From Thiorhodococcus drewsii AZ1 (GTDB taxonomy: Bacteria > Pseudomonadota > Gammaproteobacteria > Chromatiales > Chromatiaceae), in contig NZ_AFWT01000017.1 in the NCBI RefSeq assembly GCF_000224065.1, positions 60,392 to 124,391 on the forward strand: 64,000 bases of DNA. The letters run 5' to 3'. Made by a program: the position numbers and the translations under genes. A model generated the notes under the pieces. That model was not told the DNA's origin, ran no database searches, and saw only the letters and a list, made by a program, of their open reading frames with translations. Below, one piece after another: positions 9,092-17,929 of the stretch (positions within the stretch are counted from its first letter, which is position 1; each line of letters begins with the position of its first letter).

Positions 9092-9346
9092 ATGCCCAAG
9101 TCCCCAGAGCGCCCCGCGCTCACGCTCAACGACATCCGCCCCGGGCGTCGCGCCCGAATCCGCCGACACCTCGCCCGAGGGGCGGTCCGACAGCGGCTCA
9201 TGGACCTAGGGCTCATGCCGAACGTCGAGGTGATCCTGGTGCGCAGCGCGCCGCTCGGCGACCCCATCGAGCTCAAGCTGGAGGCCACCAGTCTGACCCT
9301 GCGCCGCCGTGAGGCATCGACCATCGAGATCTTCGACGATGAATGA
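9092..9346 (+). CDS. feoA: Ferrous iron transport protein A
   Basis: An 84-residue SH3-like cytoplasmic FeoA protein, partner of FeoB in Fe(II) uptake. The family pattern RQRLMDLGLMPNVEVILVR and the C-terminal LRRREASTIEIF strand are visible. Length is typical. Its stop (9344-9346) overlaps the feoB start at 9339, so the two are translationally coupled. It is preceded by a Fur box 69 bases upstream. Confidence 0.93.
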   Translation: MPKSPERPALTLNDIRPGRRARIRRHLARGAVRQRLMDLGLMPNVEVILVRSAPLGDPIELKLEATSLTLRRREASTIEIFDDE

Positions 9347-11876
9347 GCGCAACGACCTACTCGTGGCCCTGGCGGGTCAGCAGAACGCAGGCAAATCCAC
9401 CCTCTTCAACATGCTCACCGGGGCGCGCCAGCACGTCGCCAACTATCCGGGCGTCACGGTCGACAAGAAATACGGCCAGTACAGCGACACCGAGGGCGTG
9501 GTGCGCACGGTGGACCTGCCGGGCACCTACAGCCTGACCTCCTTCTCGCTCGAGGAACGGGTGGCGCGCGACTTCCTGATCCAGGAGCGCCCGGACGTCA
9601 CGATCAACGTGGTGGACGGCTCGAATCTGCACCGCTCGCTGCACCTGACCCTGCAGATCCTGGAGATGGAGCTGCCAGTGGTGCTGGCGCTGAACATGAT
9701 GGACGTGGCCGAGGGCCGCGGACTCGCGATCGACCAGGCGGCCCTGTCCACGCGACTGGGTCTGCCCGTGGTGCGCACCGTGGGTCGTAAGGGCGAGGGA
9801 CGCGCCCCGCTGCGCACCGCGATCCGCGCCCTGGCCGCAGCGGACAAGCCGCAAACGACCAAGTTCCCAGTCACCTACGGCCCGCTCGAGCCGGATCTGG
9901 TCGCACTCACCCAGGCGATTCAGACCACGCCCGAGCTGACCGGGATGCCGGCCCGCTGGCTTGCGCTCAAGCTGCTGGAGTGCGACGCACAGGCGGCGAC
10001 ATGGGTCCGCGAGCGGCTCGAGCCGGCCCAAGCTGAGCCATTGCTGGAACAGGCCGCCGCTCTGAGCGCGACCTTCGAGCGGAACAATGGACTGGACGTT
10101 TCCGATCATCTGGTGAGCTGCCGCGAGCGCGCCGTCTCCAACCTGCTCGACGGCGTCACGACCGACCCCGAGAGCGGCCGCCCGACACTGACCGATCGCA
10201 TCGATCGGGTCCTCCTCAATCGTCTGGCGGCCCCCGCCTTCCTGGTCCTCACGGTCTTCCTCATCTACCAGATCGCCATCGTCTGGGGCTACGAGTTGAC
10301 CAACTACACCTGGCCGATACTCGCCAAGACCCGCGAGCTGATCGCCGGGGTGCTGCCCGAGGCCGGATTCCTGGTCGATCCCTACACCCGGTCCATGGGC
10401 CTGTGGCTGGTCGACTCGGCCAACACACTGCTCAACTACGTGCCCATCTTCCTGATCCTCTTCGCCCTGATCGCCATGCTCGAGGACTCGGGCTACATGG
10501 CGCGCATCGCCTTCATCCTCGACAAGGTGCTGCACAGATTCGGGCTGCACGGACAGAGCACCCTCCCCCTGATCCTCGGCGGCGTCTTCGCCGGCGGCTG
10601 TGCCGTGCCCGGGGTCATGGCCACCAAGGGCATCCCGGACAACCGCGCGCGCATGGCCACCATCCTGACCGTGCCCTTCATGAACTGTCTGGCCAAGGTC
10701 CCGCTCTACACCTTGCTGCTCGGCATCTTCTTCGTCGAAGACAAGTCGCTGATGATGTTCTACATCTCGACCATGACCATCATCTTTGCCCTGCTGGTCT
10801 CCAAGCTGTTGACCAAGACGGTGCTGCGCGGCGAGGAGACCTCGCCCTTCGTGATGGAGCTGCCGACCTATCATCTGCCGACGGTCTCGGGCGTGCTGCG
10901 TCGAGCCTTCGAGCGCACCTGGATCTACATCAAGAAGGTCGGCACCATCGTGGTCGCGGTGGCCGTGGTGGTCTTCACCCTGCTGCAGTTCCCGGGCGTC
11001 CCCGAGGAGCGCATGGCCGAATTCGAGCACCGGGGCGAGGCGGCCGTGGTCGCCTTCGAGCGAGCGATGGCCGGCAATGCCTATCAGCGGCTCGCGACCG
11101 CAGAGCACATCGGTCCGCTGGTCAACTACTACAACGACTACAAGCGCGCCAAGCTCAACGCCTCGGGCGCTGAAGGGTCGCGGGCCGTCAACGCCCGCTT
11201 CGAGCAGCGCAATCCCGAGTACTACCCACTGGTCTCGCGCCCCAAGGGTGACAAGGACGCACGCAAGGCCAACCGCTACCTACGCAAGCTCAGCTCGGAA
11301 CGCAAGTCGATCCGCCGCGAGATGAAGGAAGAGCGCATCACCAATTCGCTGCTCGGCATGATCGGGCGCAGCATGGAGCCCGTGACCCAGTTCGCCGGCT
11401 TCGACTGGAAGATCAACGTCGCCCTGCTGTCCTCCTTCGCCGCGCGCGAGAGCAGCGTCGCGACCCTGGGCGTGCTCTTCCAGCAGGACGAGGACCAGAA
11501 CGCCTCGCTCGAGGAGCGCATGGGCGCCGAGACCATGGCGGGCGGGGCCACCGCGCTGCTGGGGACGGCCATCATCCTCTTCTTCGCGCTCTATCCGCCC
11601 TGTCTGGCGACCACGGTCATGGTCAAGGTCCAGACCGGATCCTATAAGTGGATGATCTTCTCCATCGTCTTCCCGACCCTGCTCGGACTGGGCGTGGCGA
11701 GCGCCGTCTATAGCATCGGGCTGGCCACCGGGACATCCGGTATCGCCATGATGAGCTGGACCTATTTCAGCGCCCTGGCACTGCTTCTGATCCTCGGCTT
11801 TCTGGGCGGTCGCAGCGGACGCAACCTTCGATCCACGAGCGTCGATTCGACCGAAACGGGAGAGGTGCGCGCATGA
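9339..11876 (+). CDS. feoB: Ferrous iron transporter FeoB, long form with an extra hydrophilic insertion
   Basis: An 845-residue inner-membrane Fe(II) transporter with an N-terminal G domain: G1 GQQNAGKST (about 13-21), G3 DLPG, and NMMD at the G4 position. Then come the polytopic region with LPLILGGVFAGGCAVPGVMA and the second Gate domain ending ALYPPCLATTVMVK. About residues 555-670, between membrane segments, form a charged insertion (FERAMAGNAYQRLATAEH through RKLSSERKSIRREMKEER) that makes the protein some 70 residues longer than the usual FeoB. The ATG at 9339 gives a normal N-terminus and overlaps feoA by 8 bases. Confidence 0.95.
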   Translation: MNERNDLLVALAGQQNAGKSTLFNMLTGARQHVANYPGVTVDKKYGQYSDTEGVVRTVDLPGTYSLTSFSLEERVARDFLIQERPDVTINVVDGSNLHRSLHLTLQILEMELPVVLALNMMDVAEGRGLAIDQAALSTRLGLPVVRTVGRKGEGRAPLRTAIRALAAADKPQTTKFPVTYGPLEPDLVALTQAIQTTPELTGMPARWLALKLLECDAQAATWVRERLEPAQAEPLLEQAAALSATFERNNGLDVSDHLVSCRERAVSNLLDGVTTDPESGRPTLTDRIDRVLLNRLAAPAFLVLTVFLIYQIAIVWGYELTNYTWPILAKTRELIAGVLPEAGFLVDPYTRSMGLWLVDSANTLLNYVPIFLILFALIAMLEDSGYMARIAFILDKVLHRFGLHGQSTLPLILGGVFAGGCAVPGVMATKGIPDNRARMATILTVPFMNCLAKVPLYTLLLGIFFVEDKSLMMFYISTMTIIFALLVSKLLTKTVLRGEETSPFVMELPTYHLPTVSGVLRRAFERTWIYIKKVGTIVVAVAVVVFTLLQFPGVPEERMAEFEHRGEAAVVAFERAMAGNAYQRLATAEHIGPLVNYYNDYKRAKLNASGAEGSRAVNARFEQRNPEYYPLVSRPKGDKDARKANRYLRKLSSERKSIRREMKEERITNSLLGMIGRSMEPVTQFAGFDWKINVALLSSFAARESSVATLGVLFQQDEDQNASLEERMGAETMAGGATALLGTAIILFFALYPPCLATTVMVKVQTGSYKWMIFSIVFPTLLGLGVASAVYSIGLATGTSGIAMMSWTYFSALALLLILGFLGGRSGRNLRSTSVDSTETGEVRA

Positions 11877-12124
11877 GCCATGCTGAACAATCCACTCAGA
11901 CCGTCGAGCAGATCCAGTCTGGGACGGAGACGGCGGAGTCCGTGGTCAACACGAGCACCCCGCTCGGCTGGGCCGACATCGCCATCGCCGCCGTGATCGT
12001 CGCCGTGGCCTTCCACTACCTCTATCGCAAGCTGTGGCGCAGACGCGGACAGTGCGAGGGATGTGCAAGCAAGGGCAAGGAAGGCTGCGCCGTCAACAAG
12101 GTCGAACCACCCAAAATGCCGTAG
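11873..12124 (+). CDS. FeoB-associated Cys-rich membrane protein
   Basis: An 83-residue protein with one transmembrane segment (WADIAIAAVIVAVAFHYLY, about 33-51), a basic stop-transfer KLWRRRG and a short cytoplasmic tail with three cysteines, CEGCASKGKEGC. This is the pattern of the FeoB_associated family, small partners encoded after feoB. The ATG at 11873 overlaps the feoB stop by four bases (ATGA). The tail could carry an Fe-S cluster or ferry Fe(II); that role is unproven. Confidence 0.85.
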   Translation: MSHAEQSTQTVEQIQSGTETAESVVNTSTPLGWADIAIAAVIVAVAFHYLYRKLWRRRGQCEGCASKGKEGCAVNKVEPPKMP

Positions 12125-12299
12125 GGTGCAATAGGCCGCGCAACCGGACGAAACGCCGTTCGGACGCTTGGCGCCGAGGTTTCATGCACCGCGTGCCTAA
12201 CGGGAGCATGGCGCGGCCGTATTGCGCCGCATGTGGGACGGGTACGAAGCCGAATGGGATTATCCATTCGGCGCAATACGCTTCGCTATTGCGCCCTAC
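12121..12299. repeat. Repeat family B: compound GTAGGGYGCAATA palindrome between the feo and ABC genes
   Basis: GTAGGGTGCAATA (12121-12133) is matched in inverse by TATTGCGCCCTAC (12287-12299), with internal units CGTATTGCGCCG near 12218-12230 and CGGCGCAATACG (12269-12280). It fills the 193-base gap between the Cys-rich protein gene and the ABC ATPase gene. Another member occurs at 62088-62100. The repeat overlaps the stop codon of the upstream gene. Confidence 0.8.
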
Positions 12300-12317
12300 G
12301 TCGATGACCGAGGAAAG

Positions 12318-13199
12318 ATGTCCGCCATCCACGTCGATCGGATCACGCACCGCTACGGTCAGCGCACCCTCTATCGGGACCTGAGCTTCCGGGTTCCCGA
12401 GGGGCGCGTGGTCGCCCTGCTCGGCAAGAACGGGGTCGGAAAGACCACGCTGATCCGTCTGCTCATGGGCTTCCTGCGACCCAGCGGCGGGAGCTGCCGG
12501 GTGCTCGGGGAGGATGCGCACGACCTCTCGCCGGCGACCCGCGCCCGTATCGGTCTGCTGCTCGAGGGGCATCTGACCTACGACTTCATGAGCATCGAGC
12601 AGATCGAGCGCTTCCATCGGCCCTTCTATCCGGGCTGGCGGCGGGAGCTCTACTACGATCTCGTCGATCGTCTCGGACTGCCCTACAGCCACAAGATCGG
12701 CAACATGTCCTGCGGTCAGCGCTCCCAGGTCGTGCTCGGACTCATCTTCGCCCAGAACCCGGAGCTGATGATCCTGGACGATTATTCGATGGGGCTCGAC
12801 GCGGGCTACCGCCGGCTGTTCCTCGACTATCTGCAGGACTATCTGAATCAGGGCGGAAAGACGGTCTTCGTCACATCCCACGTGGTCCAGGACATGGAAT
12901 CCCTGGTGGACGAGGTGATCTTCCTGCAGCGCGGCGGCGAGCTGCTCCAGATGGATCTCGCGGACTTCCGGCGCGACTATCGCTGCTATGCGTTCGAGCG
13001 GGAAGGCACGGAGCCGCCGCGCCCGGACGCGCTCATCCGCTCGGTGGACACCCATGGCGGCCAGCCGAGGCTCTATGCCTTCGCCGAACGTGACGGGGTC
13101 GAGAAGCATCTGGCCGAACACTGGCCCGGCGTGAGGCTCGGCGAAGAGCTGGCGATGACCCTGGAAGACGCCTTCATCGGACTCACGGGGAAATACTGA
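12318..13199 (+). CDS. ABC transporter ATP-binding protein (ABC-2 type)
   Basis: A 293-residue ATPase with Walker A LLGKNGVGKTTLI, signature MSCGQ (in NMSCGQRSQV, a deviation from LSGGQ), Walker B LMILDDYSMGLD and a C-terminal regulatory tail. Acidic DD replaces the usual DEP after the Walker B strand, so the catalytic glutamate is Asp; activity may be reduced. The ATG at 12318 was chosen because AGGAAAG precedes it and the upstream reading frame crosses repeat DNA. It is followed within 3 bases by a membrane protein gene, its likely permease partner. Confidence 0.88.
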   Translation: MSAIHVDRITHRYGQRTLYRDLSFRVPEGRVVALLGKNGVGKTTLIRLLMGFLRPSGGSCRVLGEDAHDLSPATRARIGLLLEGHLTYDFMSIEQIERFHRPFYPGWRRELYYDLVDRLGLPYSHKIGNMSCGQRSQVVLGLIFAQNPELMILDDYSMGLDAGYRRLFLDYLQDYLNQGGKTVFVTSHVVQDMESLVDEVIFLQRGGELLQMDLADFRRDYRCYAFEREGTEPPRPDALIRSVDTHGGQPRLYAFAERDGVEKHLAEHWPGVRLGEELAMTLEDAFIGLTGKY

Positions 13200-13201
13200 G
13201 C

Positions 13202-13867
13202 ATGCTGGGTGCCATCATCCTGAAGGAATGGCTCAAGATCCGCTGGGTCTGGGGTGCCGCGCTGCTGGTCCACCTCGGCATGCTGGTCTATCTGCTGCTC
13301 GCGATGCGGCACCAGTTCCAGGTCGAGCACTCCGAGATGATCTGGTACTGGGCCTTCGAGCTGCGTCGTCTGCTCTACACCCAGATCCAGTATCTCCCCG
13401 CCCTGACCGGGGCAGTCATCGCGGCCGCCCAGTTCGGTCCCGAAATGCTCGGCGGACGCTTCCGGCTCTCGCTGCATCTGCCCGTGCGCGGCGACCTGCT
13501 GGTCTGGAGCTGGGTCGGCTTCGGCGCGCTCATGGGCGGTCTGCTCGCGTTGCTCGACGGGGCCGGACTCTATTGGATCATCTCGACCTGGTTCCCGCAC
13601 GAGGCGGCCGAGAGCGCCCTATTGACCGCCCTGCCCTGGCTGCTCGGCGGCTGGGTCGCCTATTTCGGCACCACGCTCGCCCTGCTGGAGCCAAGCAGGG
13701 CACGGCGTGCGGTCTATGCCGGGCTGACGCTGGCCTTCCTCGCCCTGCTCGACCAGGGGCACGGCTATCAGGAATACGACCGGATCATGCCCCAGCTGAC
13801 CGGTCTGGCCCTGCTGCTCCTGCCTGCCGTCATCCTGCCCGCGCACCGCTATCGTCACCGGAGCTGA
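13202..13867 (+). CDS. ABC-2 type permease-like membrane protein
   Basis: A 221-residue polytopic protein with about five to six hydrophobic segments (for example VWGAALLVHLGMLVYLLLA, GALMGGLLALLDGAGLYWII and GLALLLLPAVILPA). The N-terminal LKEWLKIRW amphipathic start is typical of ABC-2 permeases. It lies 2 bases after the ATPase gene and 6 bases before the DUF4857-like gene, so all three are one transcript. The substrate is unknown; neighbourhood with feoAB suggests metal or haem related export or assembly. Confidence 0.75.
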   Translation: MLGAIILKEWLKIRWVWGAALLVHLGMLVYLLLAMRHQFQVEHSEMIWYWAFELRRLLYTQIQYLPALTGAVIAAAQFGPEMLGGRFRLSLHLPVRGDLLVWSWVGFGALMGGLLALLDGAGLYWIISTWFPHEAAESALLTALPWLLGGWVAYFGTTLALLEPSRARRAVYAGLTLAFLALLDQGHGYQEYDRIMPQLTGLALLLLPAVILPAHRYRHRS

Positions 13868-13873
13868 TCCACC

Positions 13874-15130
13874 ATGACCGCCCGACTCGCCCGCTGGTCA
13901 CTGCTCCTGCTGACGATCCTGCTGCTGGCCATCTGGATCCCCCAGGCCAAGGAACTGCTGTTCGACGACCGCTTCGACAAGACCCAGCTCTTCTTCAGCC
14001 CGGTGATCGAACGCTTCGTCTACAAGGAGCTGATCGGCGAGGGCCACCAGTTCGTCTATCGCGACCAGGACGGCACGGACTACGACCGCGAGTCCTTCGA
14101 GACACTCATCCCCTTCATCTATTACAAAAACATGGAGCTCTGGGGCCGGCTGCCGCTCGTGCTAGGCGAGCATCGCTTCGACAAGGCCGCCATCGTCGCC
14201 GAGCGCCAAGTGATGGAGTTCAAGCCCCAGGACCTGTCCGATCAGGCCCCGCGCATCCAGCTCTTTCCGCTGCTCGAGTCCAATCCGGGGCGCGCGCGTC
14301 TGCGATTTCCCGAGGACATCATGCGTGCGGGCGAGCAGCTCGACTTCATCGACAGCGACGCCAACCGGTTCGATCCCGAGCTGACTCGAACCTTCACCCA
14401 GGCACTGGAACAGGCGGGCTTCCGCTTCCCGGTCCGGGCCGCATTCGGTCGGGTCTCCATCCTCAAGGCGTTCGATGCCGGCTATTTCTTGCTCGACAGC
14501 CGGGGGTCGCTCTTCCATCTCAGACGTCTCGACGGCGCACCCGAGGTCGCGGCCGTGCCCATCCCAGAGGGCATCGCGGTGCGCGACATCAAGGTGACCG
14601 AGAACAAACGGCACGAGCTGATCGGCTTCCTGCTGGCCGAGGACGGACGGCTCTTTCTCATGACCGAACGCGATCACGACCTGATCGCACTGGATCTTCC
14701 GGGCTACGACCCCGACCGCATGGAGCTGAAGATTCTCTTCAACCCGCTCTACCGCATCGCCGTCTATTCGGATCGGGAGACCATCCATGCCGTCGTCATG
14801 GACCGCGATTACCACCCCATCGATCGTTACGCGCGGCGCATGGCCATGGCCCGAGAGCGGCCGGTCGACAGGGTTTGGGAGATGCTGGTCCCCTTCGATC
14901 TGAATCTGCACGACCCGGACAGCCGCTATCTGAGCCTGGACGCACGCTTCCATGGTCTGGCTGCGGCGATCGGCGTGGCGGCCTCGCTGCTGCTGGCGCT
15001 GGAGATCCTGCGCCTGCGCGGCATCCGTCCCACGCGCGCCCGGATGGACCTGCTGCTCGTCCTCTTCGCCGGCCTCTATGGACTGCTGGCGCTCATCCTC
15101 ATCCCGCCCGAGCGCGGCGACGAAACCTGA
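13874..15130 (+). CDS. DUF4857-like membrane-anchored protein
   Basis: A 418-residue protein with an N-terminal transmembrane anchor (LARWSLLLLTILLLAIWIP, about 5-23), a large extracytoplasmic region of about 330 residues with beta-rich repeating patterns (FLLDSRGSLFHLRRLDG, LLAEDGRLFLMTERD), and two C-terminal membrane helices (AAIGVAASLLLALEIL, LLLVLFAGLYGLLALILI). It resembles the DUF4857 family often encoded beside an ABC ATPase/permease pair. No enzymatic motif is apparent; it may be an accessory subunit of the ABC system. Confidence 0.65.
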   Translation: MTARLARWSLLLLTILLLAIWIPQAKELLFDDRFDKTQLFFSPVIERFVYKELIGEGHQFVYRDQDGTDYDRESFETLIPFIYYKNMELWGRLPLVLGEHRFDKAAIVAERQVMEFKPQDLSDQAPRIQLFPLLESNPGRARLRFPEDIMRAGEQLDFIDSDANRFDPELTRTFTQALEQAGFRFPVRAAFGRVSILKAFDAGYFLLDSRGSLFHLRRLDGAPEVAAVPIPEGIAVRDIKVTENKRHELIGFLLAEDGRLFLMTERDHDLIALDLPGYDPDRMELKILFNPLYRIAVYSDRETIHAVVMDRDYHPIDRYARRMAMARERPVDRVWEMLVPFDLNLHDPDSRYLSLDARFHGLAAAIGVAASLLLALEILRLRGIRPTRARMDLLLVLFAGLYGLLALILIPPERGDET

Positions 15131-15134
15131 GACC

Positions 15135-15755
15135 ATGTCCCTGCTGAGACGCCACGCTCCCGCTCCACCCCCGGAGATCCTGGTCGTCATCGGCGCCCAT
15201 CGCGACGAGCTGGCCTTCGGCGATCAGGTGGCGGCACGGCTGGACGGCACGCGCTTCGGCCTGCTGCGAATCCCTCAGGGTCTCTCGGGCGAGCACCCGA
15301 GACCGGATCAGGTCGCCCTCTTCCGCCAACGTCACCAGGATCTCTATCTCCAGCTCCTGGATCATGTCGCGCCACACCATCGTCTGCTCGTCGACCTCCA
15401 CTGCGGGGTCAATCAGGGCGGATACTGTGGCGACGTCCTCTGTGCCGATCATCGGCTGCTCGACTGCGTGGCCGACCATGCCGCCGAACTCGGCGCCCCG
15501 GTGCGATGCATCACCCTGGTCTCGAACACCCGGACCCTGTCCAGGACCTCCCACCTGGTGGCGCGGCCCGAGATCCCTGAGGCCGTCTGGAATCGCTCCA
15601 GTCCGATCTACGTGGGTCTGGAGGTCTATCTGTGCGACGAAGGCTCGGGCAGCCAGCAGGAGCGGCGCTTCGCCGAATCCTTGATCGGACGCGTCGCCGA
15701 CTGCTCCGAGTCGCTACGCGATCGAAATGGACAGAGACGCCTTGACCTCAAATAG
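15135..15755 (+). CDS. M14-like (succinylglutamate desuccinylase/aspartoacylase-type) putative zinc hydrolase
   Basis: A 206-residue protein with VVIGAHRDELAFGD near the N-terminus and LLVDLHCGVNQGG in the middle. The pairing of an early H-x-D/E motif with a later DLH strand end is reminiscent of M14-family zinc hydrolases such as AstE or aspartoacylase. The match is by pattern only, and the protein is short. The ATG at 15135 lies 4 bases after the DUF4857 stop, so it is the last gene of the feo-ABC run. N-formylglutamate amidohydrolase-like folds are an alternative. Confidence 0.5.
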   Translation: MSLLRRHAPAPPPEILVVIGAHRDELAFGDQVAARLDGTRFGLLRIPQGLSGEHPRPDQVALFRQRHQDLYLQLLDHVAPHHRLLVDLHCGVNQGGYCGDVLCADHRLLDCVADHAAELGAPVRCITLVSNTRTLSRTSHLVARPEIPEAVWNRSSPIYVGLEVYLCDEGSGSQQERRFAESLIGRVADCSESLRDRNGQRRLDLK

Positions 15756-15785
15756 GAATAATTATCAATACAACTAAAGGGCGGC

Positions 15786-16880
15786 ATGATAGAATGCGCC
15801 CCGTTGTCGATATTTGGTGGATGGGTCAATCGCGTGCAGATCAAGATTGGCGCGAGGCTCATGCTGGCGAACATGGCTGTTCTGGGCATCAGCCTGGCAA
15901 TTTTCGGCCCACTGCTGCAAGAGGCAGATCCGGGCATTCTGATGATTTTCTGTCTGCTGACGGCGGTTGCCAGCCTGACGCTAACCCCCTTCCTACTCCC
16001 CTGGATCTGCTCACGCGACCTGAGGGCCATACAAGAGGTGATCACCGGGCTCAAGCGGGGCAATTTCGATGTGCCCTTGAAGATCGCGCCCGAGCCCTCG
16101 GATCCGGACGACGAGTACGAACTGAACCGTCTCAAGCGCGAGATCCACTGGATGCGCCGTGCGCTCGCGATGCGCGAGCAGAACATCCGCCGGCAGTCCG
16201 AGCATATCCTGAACCTCAACGAGGCGCTGCGCATCGAGGCGATCACAGACACCTTGACCGGGCTCTACAACGCGCGTCATTTCTGGGAATGTATCGGCCA
16301 ATGCTTCAACGGGCATTTGCACACGGGCGAACCCTTCGCCTTCGTCATCCTAGACATCGATTTCTTCAAGCGGATCAACGATACCTATGGCCATCCGGGG
16401 GGCGACCGGGTGCTCGAGGAGTTCGCCCGGACCTTGCGCGAGCACACCCGTGAAACCGATGTCGTGGCCCGGATCGGCGGCGAGGAGTTCGCGCTCATCC
16501 TCCACCGGGTCTCGTCCCGGGACACCCAGGACCTGCTGCATCGATTGCACGGCCAGCTGCGCGAGCATCAGATCCAGCTGACCCCGGACACCCTGGTCAA
16601 GATCACGGTCAGCATCGGCTACTACGTGATCGAACAGCAACCACCCGCGCTCCTAGCCCATCCCGATACGGCCGAGGACATCGTCAAACGCGCCGACGAT
16701 GCGCTCTATTGGGTCAAGAACAACGGACGCGACGGCATCATGGCTTGGCACGAACTGACCAAGGACTATCGCGAGCGCCGGCTCAAACTCAGAGTCTCGA
16801 ACCGGCCGCCCTCCTATCCACACCAGAGCACCGATACAGCAGTCGATGACGGCGATTCCCGAACGCGTACGCTTGCATGA
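15786..16880 (+). CDS. Membrane-anchored diguanylate cyclase
   Basis: A 364-residue protein with two N-terminal hydrophobic segments (LMLANMAVLGISLAIFGPLL and ILMIFCLLTAVASLTLTPFL), a HAMP-like linker, a short coiled coil, and a GGDEF domain at about 160-320 with ITDTLTGLYNARHF, DIDFFKRINDTYGH and the catalytic loop RIGGEEFAL. It should make c-di-GMP from two GTP. ATG 15786 has AAAGGG upstream; GTG 15834 is an alternative. Its 3' end overlaps the next gene, an HD-GYP protein, by 35 bases, so synthesis and breakdown enzymes are coupled. Confidence 0.9.
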   Translation: MIECAPLSIFGGWVNRVQIKIGARLMLANMAVLGISLAIFGPLLQEADPGILMIFCLLTAVASLTLTPFLLPWICSRDLRAIQEVITGLKRGNFDVPLKIAPEPSDPDDEYELNRLKREIHWMRRALAMREQNIRRQSEHILNLNEALRIEAITDTLTGLYNARHFWECIGQCFNGHLHTGEPFAFVILDIDFFKRINDTYGHPGGDRVLEEFARTLREHTRETDVVARIGGEEFALILHRVSSRDTQDLLHRLHGQLREHQIQLTPDTLVKITVSIGYYVIEQQPPALLAHPDTAEDIVKRADDALYWVKNNGRDGIMAWHELTKDYRERRLKLRVSNRPPSYPHQSTDTAVDDGDSRTRTLA

Positions 16881-17865
16881 GGTCATAGACGTCGTCCTGA
16901 CGACGCTGGACGCACGCGACCCCTATACCTACGAGCACTCGTTCCGAGTCGCTCTACTCTCCGAGATGATGGCCCGCGAGCTGGGTCTGCCGTGCGAGAT
17001 CCAGCAGCAGACCCATGTCGCCGCCCAGCTGCACGACATCGGCAAGATCGGCATCGCGGATCAGGTGCTCAACAAGGCGGGACGGCTCAACCGCGACGAG
17101 ATGCTCGAGATCCAGCGCCATCCGAGCATCGGTTTCAACATCCTCAGCCGGCTTCCAACCTTCCACGAGGTCGCGACCATCGTGCTGCATCACCACGAGC
17201 GGTTCGACGGAGAGGGATATCCGGAGCGGCTCGCCGGCGAGGCCATCCCGCTGGGGTCCCGGATCATCTCCGTGGCCGACGCCTTCGACGCCATGACCTC
17301 GAACCGTCCCTACCGCAGGGCACTGACGATCGACGAGGCCATCGCCGAGATCCAGCGACACGCGTACGAGCAATTCGATCCGCAGATCGCGGCCAGCATC
17401 ACCAGGCTGCGCGACGCGCTTCACGAGCATCTGACCAACGGCCACACCCCGATCAACGGCGGCCACCATGCCTATGTGGGTCACGAGGACCTGATGCACT
17501 CGCGCATCGTTCAGAACACGGGCTTCTTCGTCGAGGACGACGGCCCCATCCGGCGCGCCATTCCATCCACCCTCTTCGGGCGCGACTGGACGCGCAACCT
17601 CTACAGCCGCTACCACGCGCTCCAGCACCAGGCCAGCCGCAAGGGCATTCCCTTCCACTGGAACAGCTTCTCCGACTTTCTGACCGCCCTCGCCAGGGTG
17701 GCCCCGGATGACTATCACCCGGAGACCCACCGCTTCAGCTTCGATCTCAAGCGCACCGACGCCCAGGGTCGGCGCCTGGGCTACTGCCTGGACACCATGA
17801 GCGTCCGACCCACGACGACACCGCACCGATCTCCCGGCACCGCCCGCCACAATGCGGATGCCTGA
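16846..17865 (+). CDS. HD-GYP domain protein, probable c-di-GMP phosphodiesterase
   Basis: A 339-residue protein whose first 190 residues form a complete HD-GYP domain: YEHSFRVALLSEMMA, LHDIGKIGI (HD pair), RHPSIGFNIL, HHHERFDGEGYP and SVADAFDAMTSNRPYR. All canonical metal-binding and GYP residues are present, so c-di-GMP hydrolysis is expected. The C-terminal 150 residues (for example GRDWTRNLYSRYHAL) match no domain I recognise. There is no membrane segment. The start overlaps the preceding cyclase gene by 35 bases. Confidence 0.9.
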   Translation: MTAIPERVRLHEVIDVVLTTLDARDPYTYEHSFRVALLSEMMARELGLPCEIQQQTHVAAQLHDIGKIGIADQVLNKAGRLNRDEMLEIQRHPSIGFNILSRLPTFHEVATIVLHHHERFDGEGYPERLAGEAIPLGSRIISVADAFDAMTSNRPYRRALTIDEAIAEIQRHAYEQFDPQIAASITRLRDALHEHLTNGHTPINGGHHAYVGHEDLMHSRIVQNTGFFVEDDGPIRRAIPSTLFGRDWTRNLYSRYHALQHQASRKGIPFHWNSFSDFLTALARVAPDDYHPETHRFSFDLKRTDAQGRRLGYCLDTMSVRPTTTPHRSPGTARHNADA

Positions 17866-17929
17866 TCCGTCGGGCCAGATCAGACGGTCCTGACCCGAGC
17901 GATCGCCCGGCAACTGCGGAGCCGGGCTT

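Noticed and set aside
9357..11108. Open frame of 583 codons antisense to feoB
   Set aside because: His/Gln/Asp-rich shadow with no recognisable domain.
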